Source: Brachypterus glaber (Eukaryota > Arthropoda > Insecta > Coleoptera > Kateretidae). Taken from it: a stretch of DNA of 64,000 nucleotides. The position numbers and the translations under genes are program-made. The DNA is taken from assembly GCA_958510825.1 (NCBI GenBank), contig OY294047.1, positions 53,241,365-53,305,364 of the forward strand. Direction: 5' to 3'. Position 1 is the first letter of the stretch; each line of letters begins with the position of its first letter. Below the pieces are notes generated by a model. The model saw only the letters and a list, made by a program, of their open reading frames with translations, was not told where the DNA came from and searched no databases. Shown here piece by piece: positions 62,935-64,000 of the stretch.

Positions 62935-63665
62935 CAGCCTGTTCCAGAACTCGCGTACCGAAATTTAAGAGGTGATTCTACATCCAAAAATATGAAAAAA
63001 AGTTTCTATAAAGGTTGGTCCGGAAATGAGCCCTAAGGGAGCTACGGCCCTTCGAAGATGACGTATTGAATGGGGAACAAAAAAAAAGTACCAATAAAAT
63101 TTTAATGCTGCAGGGTGATTCTTCATTTAAAACTGAACAAAAAAGTATTATACACCAAAACACCTAAATTTAATATTAAAGGAGTAATAGCCTTTTAAAA
63201 AGTAACGTTTTTGGTGGCACAAAATGTTACTTCCTCTTAATTGCATTTTTTTTATAACGGTTGCTCCTACAGTGTTACACTATATGATATTTTATATGTA
63301 TTTTTACTCTAGAAATCTATATTTTTTACAACAAATCCAAAAAACATACACATAGAAAAGTTTGGGGCAAAAATGTTTTAAGCCTCATATATTTTGTCCG
63401 TCTGGGCACGCCTCTGGATAAATTAAAAAAATAAATTAACATAAACTTATTGCCCTTATTAATACTAGTATACATGCAAAAGCTCGCCGCTCTAGCTTAA
63501 ACGGTACCCGAGTTATTAATTAAAAACCTTATTTTTATTACAATTTTAAAGGGCCCTAGATCCCTTTGGGCTCATTTCCGGACCAACCTTTATAGGAACT
63601 TTTTTTATATTTTTGGATCTAGAATCACCTCTTAAATTTTGGCATGCCAGTTATGGATCACCCTG
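62935..63665. mobile_element. Family G element, copy 2
   Basis: Same orientation and nearly identical to 38399-39130 along the full 730 bp, with the same 115-bp TIRs. Confidence 0.85.
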
Positions 63666-64000
63666 TATGTCTTAAAGTACATTCAAATTAAGCATTTTGC
63701 AAAGTGTTAGGCTCCGGATCCGGTTCCTTTTTGTGCTAGAAGCTCCAAAAGCTCTGACAATGAGCTACCTATCTATTTTTAACTTGCCGAGTCATATACG
63801 TTACATTTATTACATTCAGATCAGGCTATTTTCATAGTTATAAACAATAATTTTGGAATCAAGGTGTAAAAAGAGTCTTTAAAAAGTGCCTTTCACATAT
63901 GTGATAAACCAAAAATTATTTTAATTATTACATAATTAGAACGAGAGAAAATACATACTTAATTTTTTAAAAAAATGAGAATTTATGAAATGACATTTTG
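63666..64000. other. Right flank, nothing recognised
   Basis: AT-rich sequence without an ORF, hairpin or repeat that I can match elsewhere in the window. Confidence 0.4.

Overview
The window looks like insect nuclear DNA. It is AT-rich, its genes have short exons with GT-AG introns, and tRNA-derived SINEs, Tc1/mariner remnants, non-LTR fragments and dozens of small inverted-repeat elements fill it. A beetle is my best guess, but nothing here fixes the species.

Layout, left to right. A single-exon Ly6-type three-finger membrane protein (756-1145, +). A secreted, glycosylated coiled-coil protein in three exons (3050-5643, +). About 3.8 kb of repeats, including a SINE with target-site duplications. 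A five-exon WD40 protein (9479-15943, -). About 7 kb of nested inverted-repeat elements. A small lysine-rich SMKR1-like protein (22980-23249, -). A complete cytosolic Hsp70 in seven exons ending in EEVD (26214-42710, +); 14.6 kb of its 16.5 kb is intron. A complete TMEM135-like protein in seven exons (45586-51940, +), one exon of which is hidden from a simple ORF scan. A LITAF-like zinc-motif exon (54980-55137, -) and a decayed non-LTR reverse transcriptase fragment. The C-terminal half of an SLC22-type transporter (57770-58609, -), cut by a 200-N gap. On the other side of the gap, a cysteine-rich extracellular ORF with a frameshift (58811-59313, +). A four-exon small secreted peptide (59637-62624, -). 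The last 1.4 kb is mostly a second, near-identical copy of a 730-bp mobile element that also sits in an Hsp70 intron.

The genes do not form a pathway; they are neighbours in a repeat-rich region. The most unusual content is in the repeats. (1) Several elements have 'CCC...' inverted termini, and their interiors are built from one short palindromic word repeated in both orientations, with a different word in each element (GTGATGTTA, GATATCC, GACGTC, AACGTTA, GGATATAC). (2) Many elements end within about 50 bp of a splice site in Hsp70, TMEM135 and the coiled-coil gene, so these introns appear to have been expanded, or possibly created, by insertions. (3) A set of hairpins share AATAGTATATTA-like ends but have unrelated arms.

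All exon joins were made by eye from reading frame, phase and splice signals. Boundaries of repeats are approximate to a few bases.
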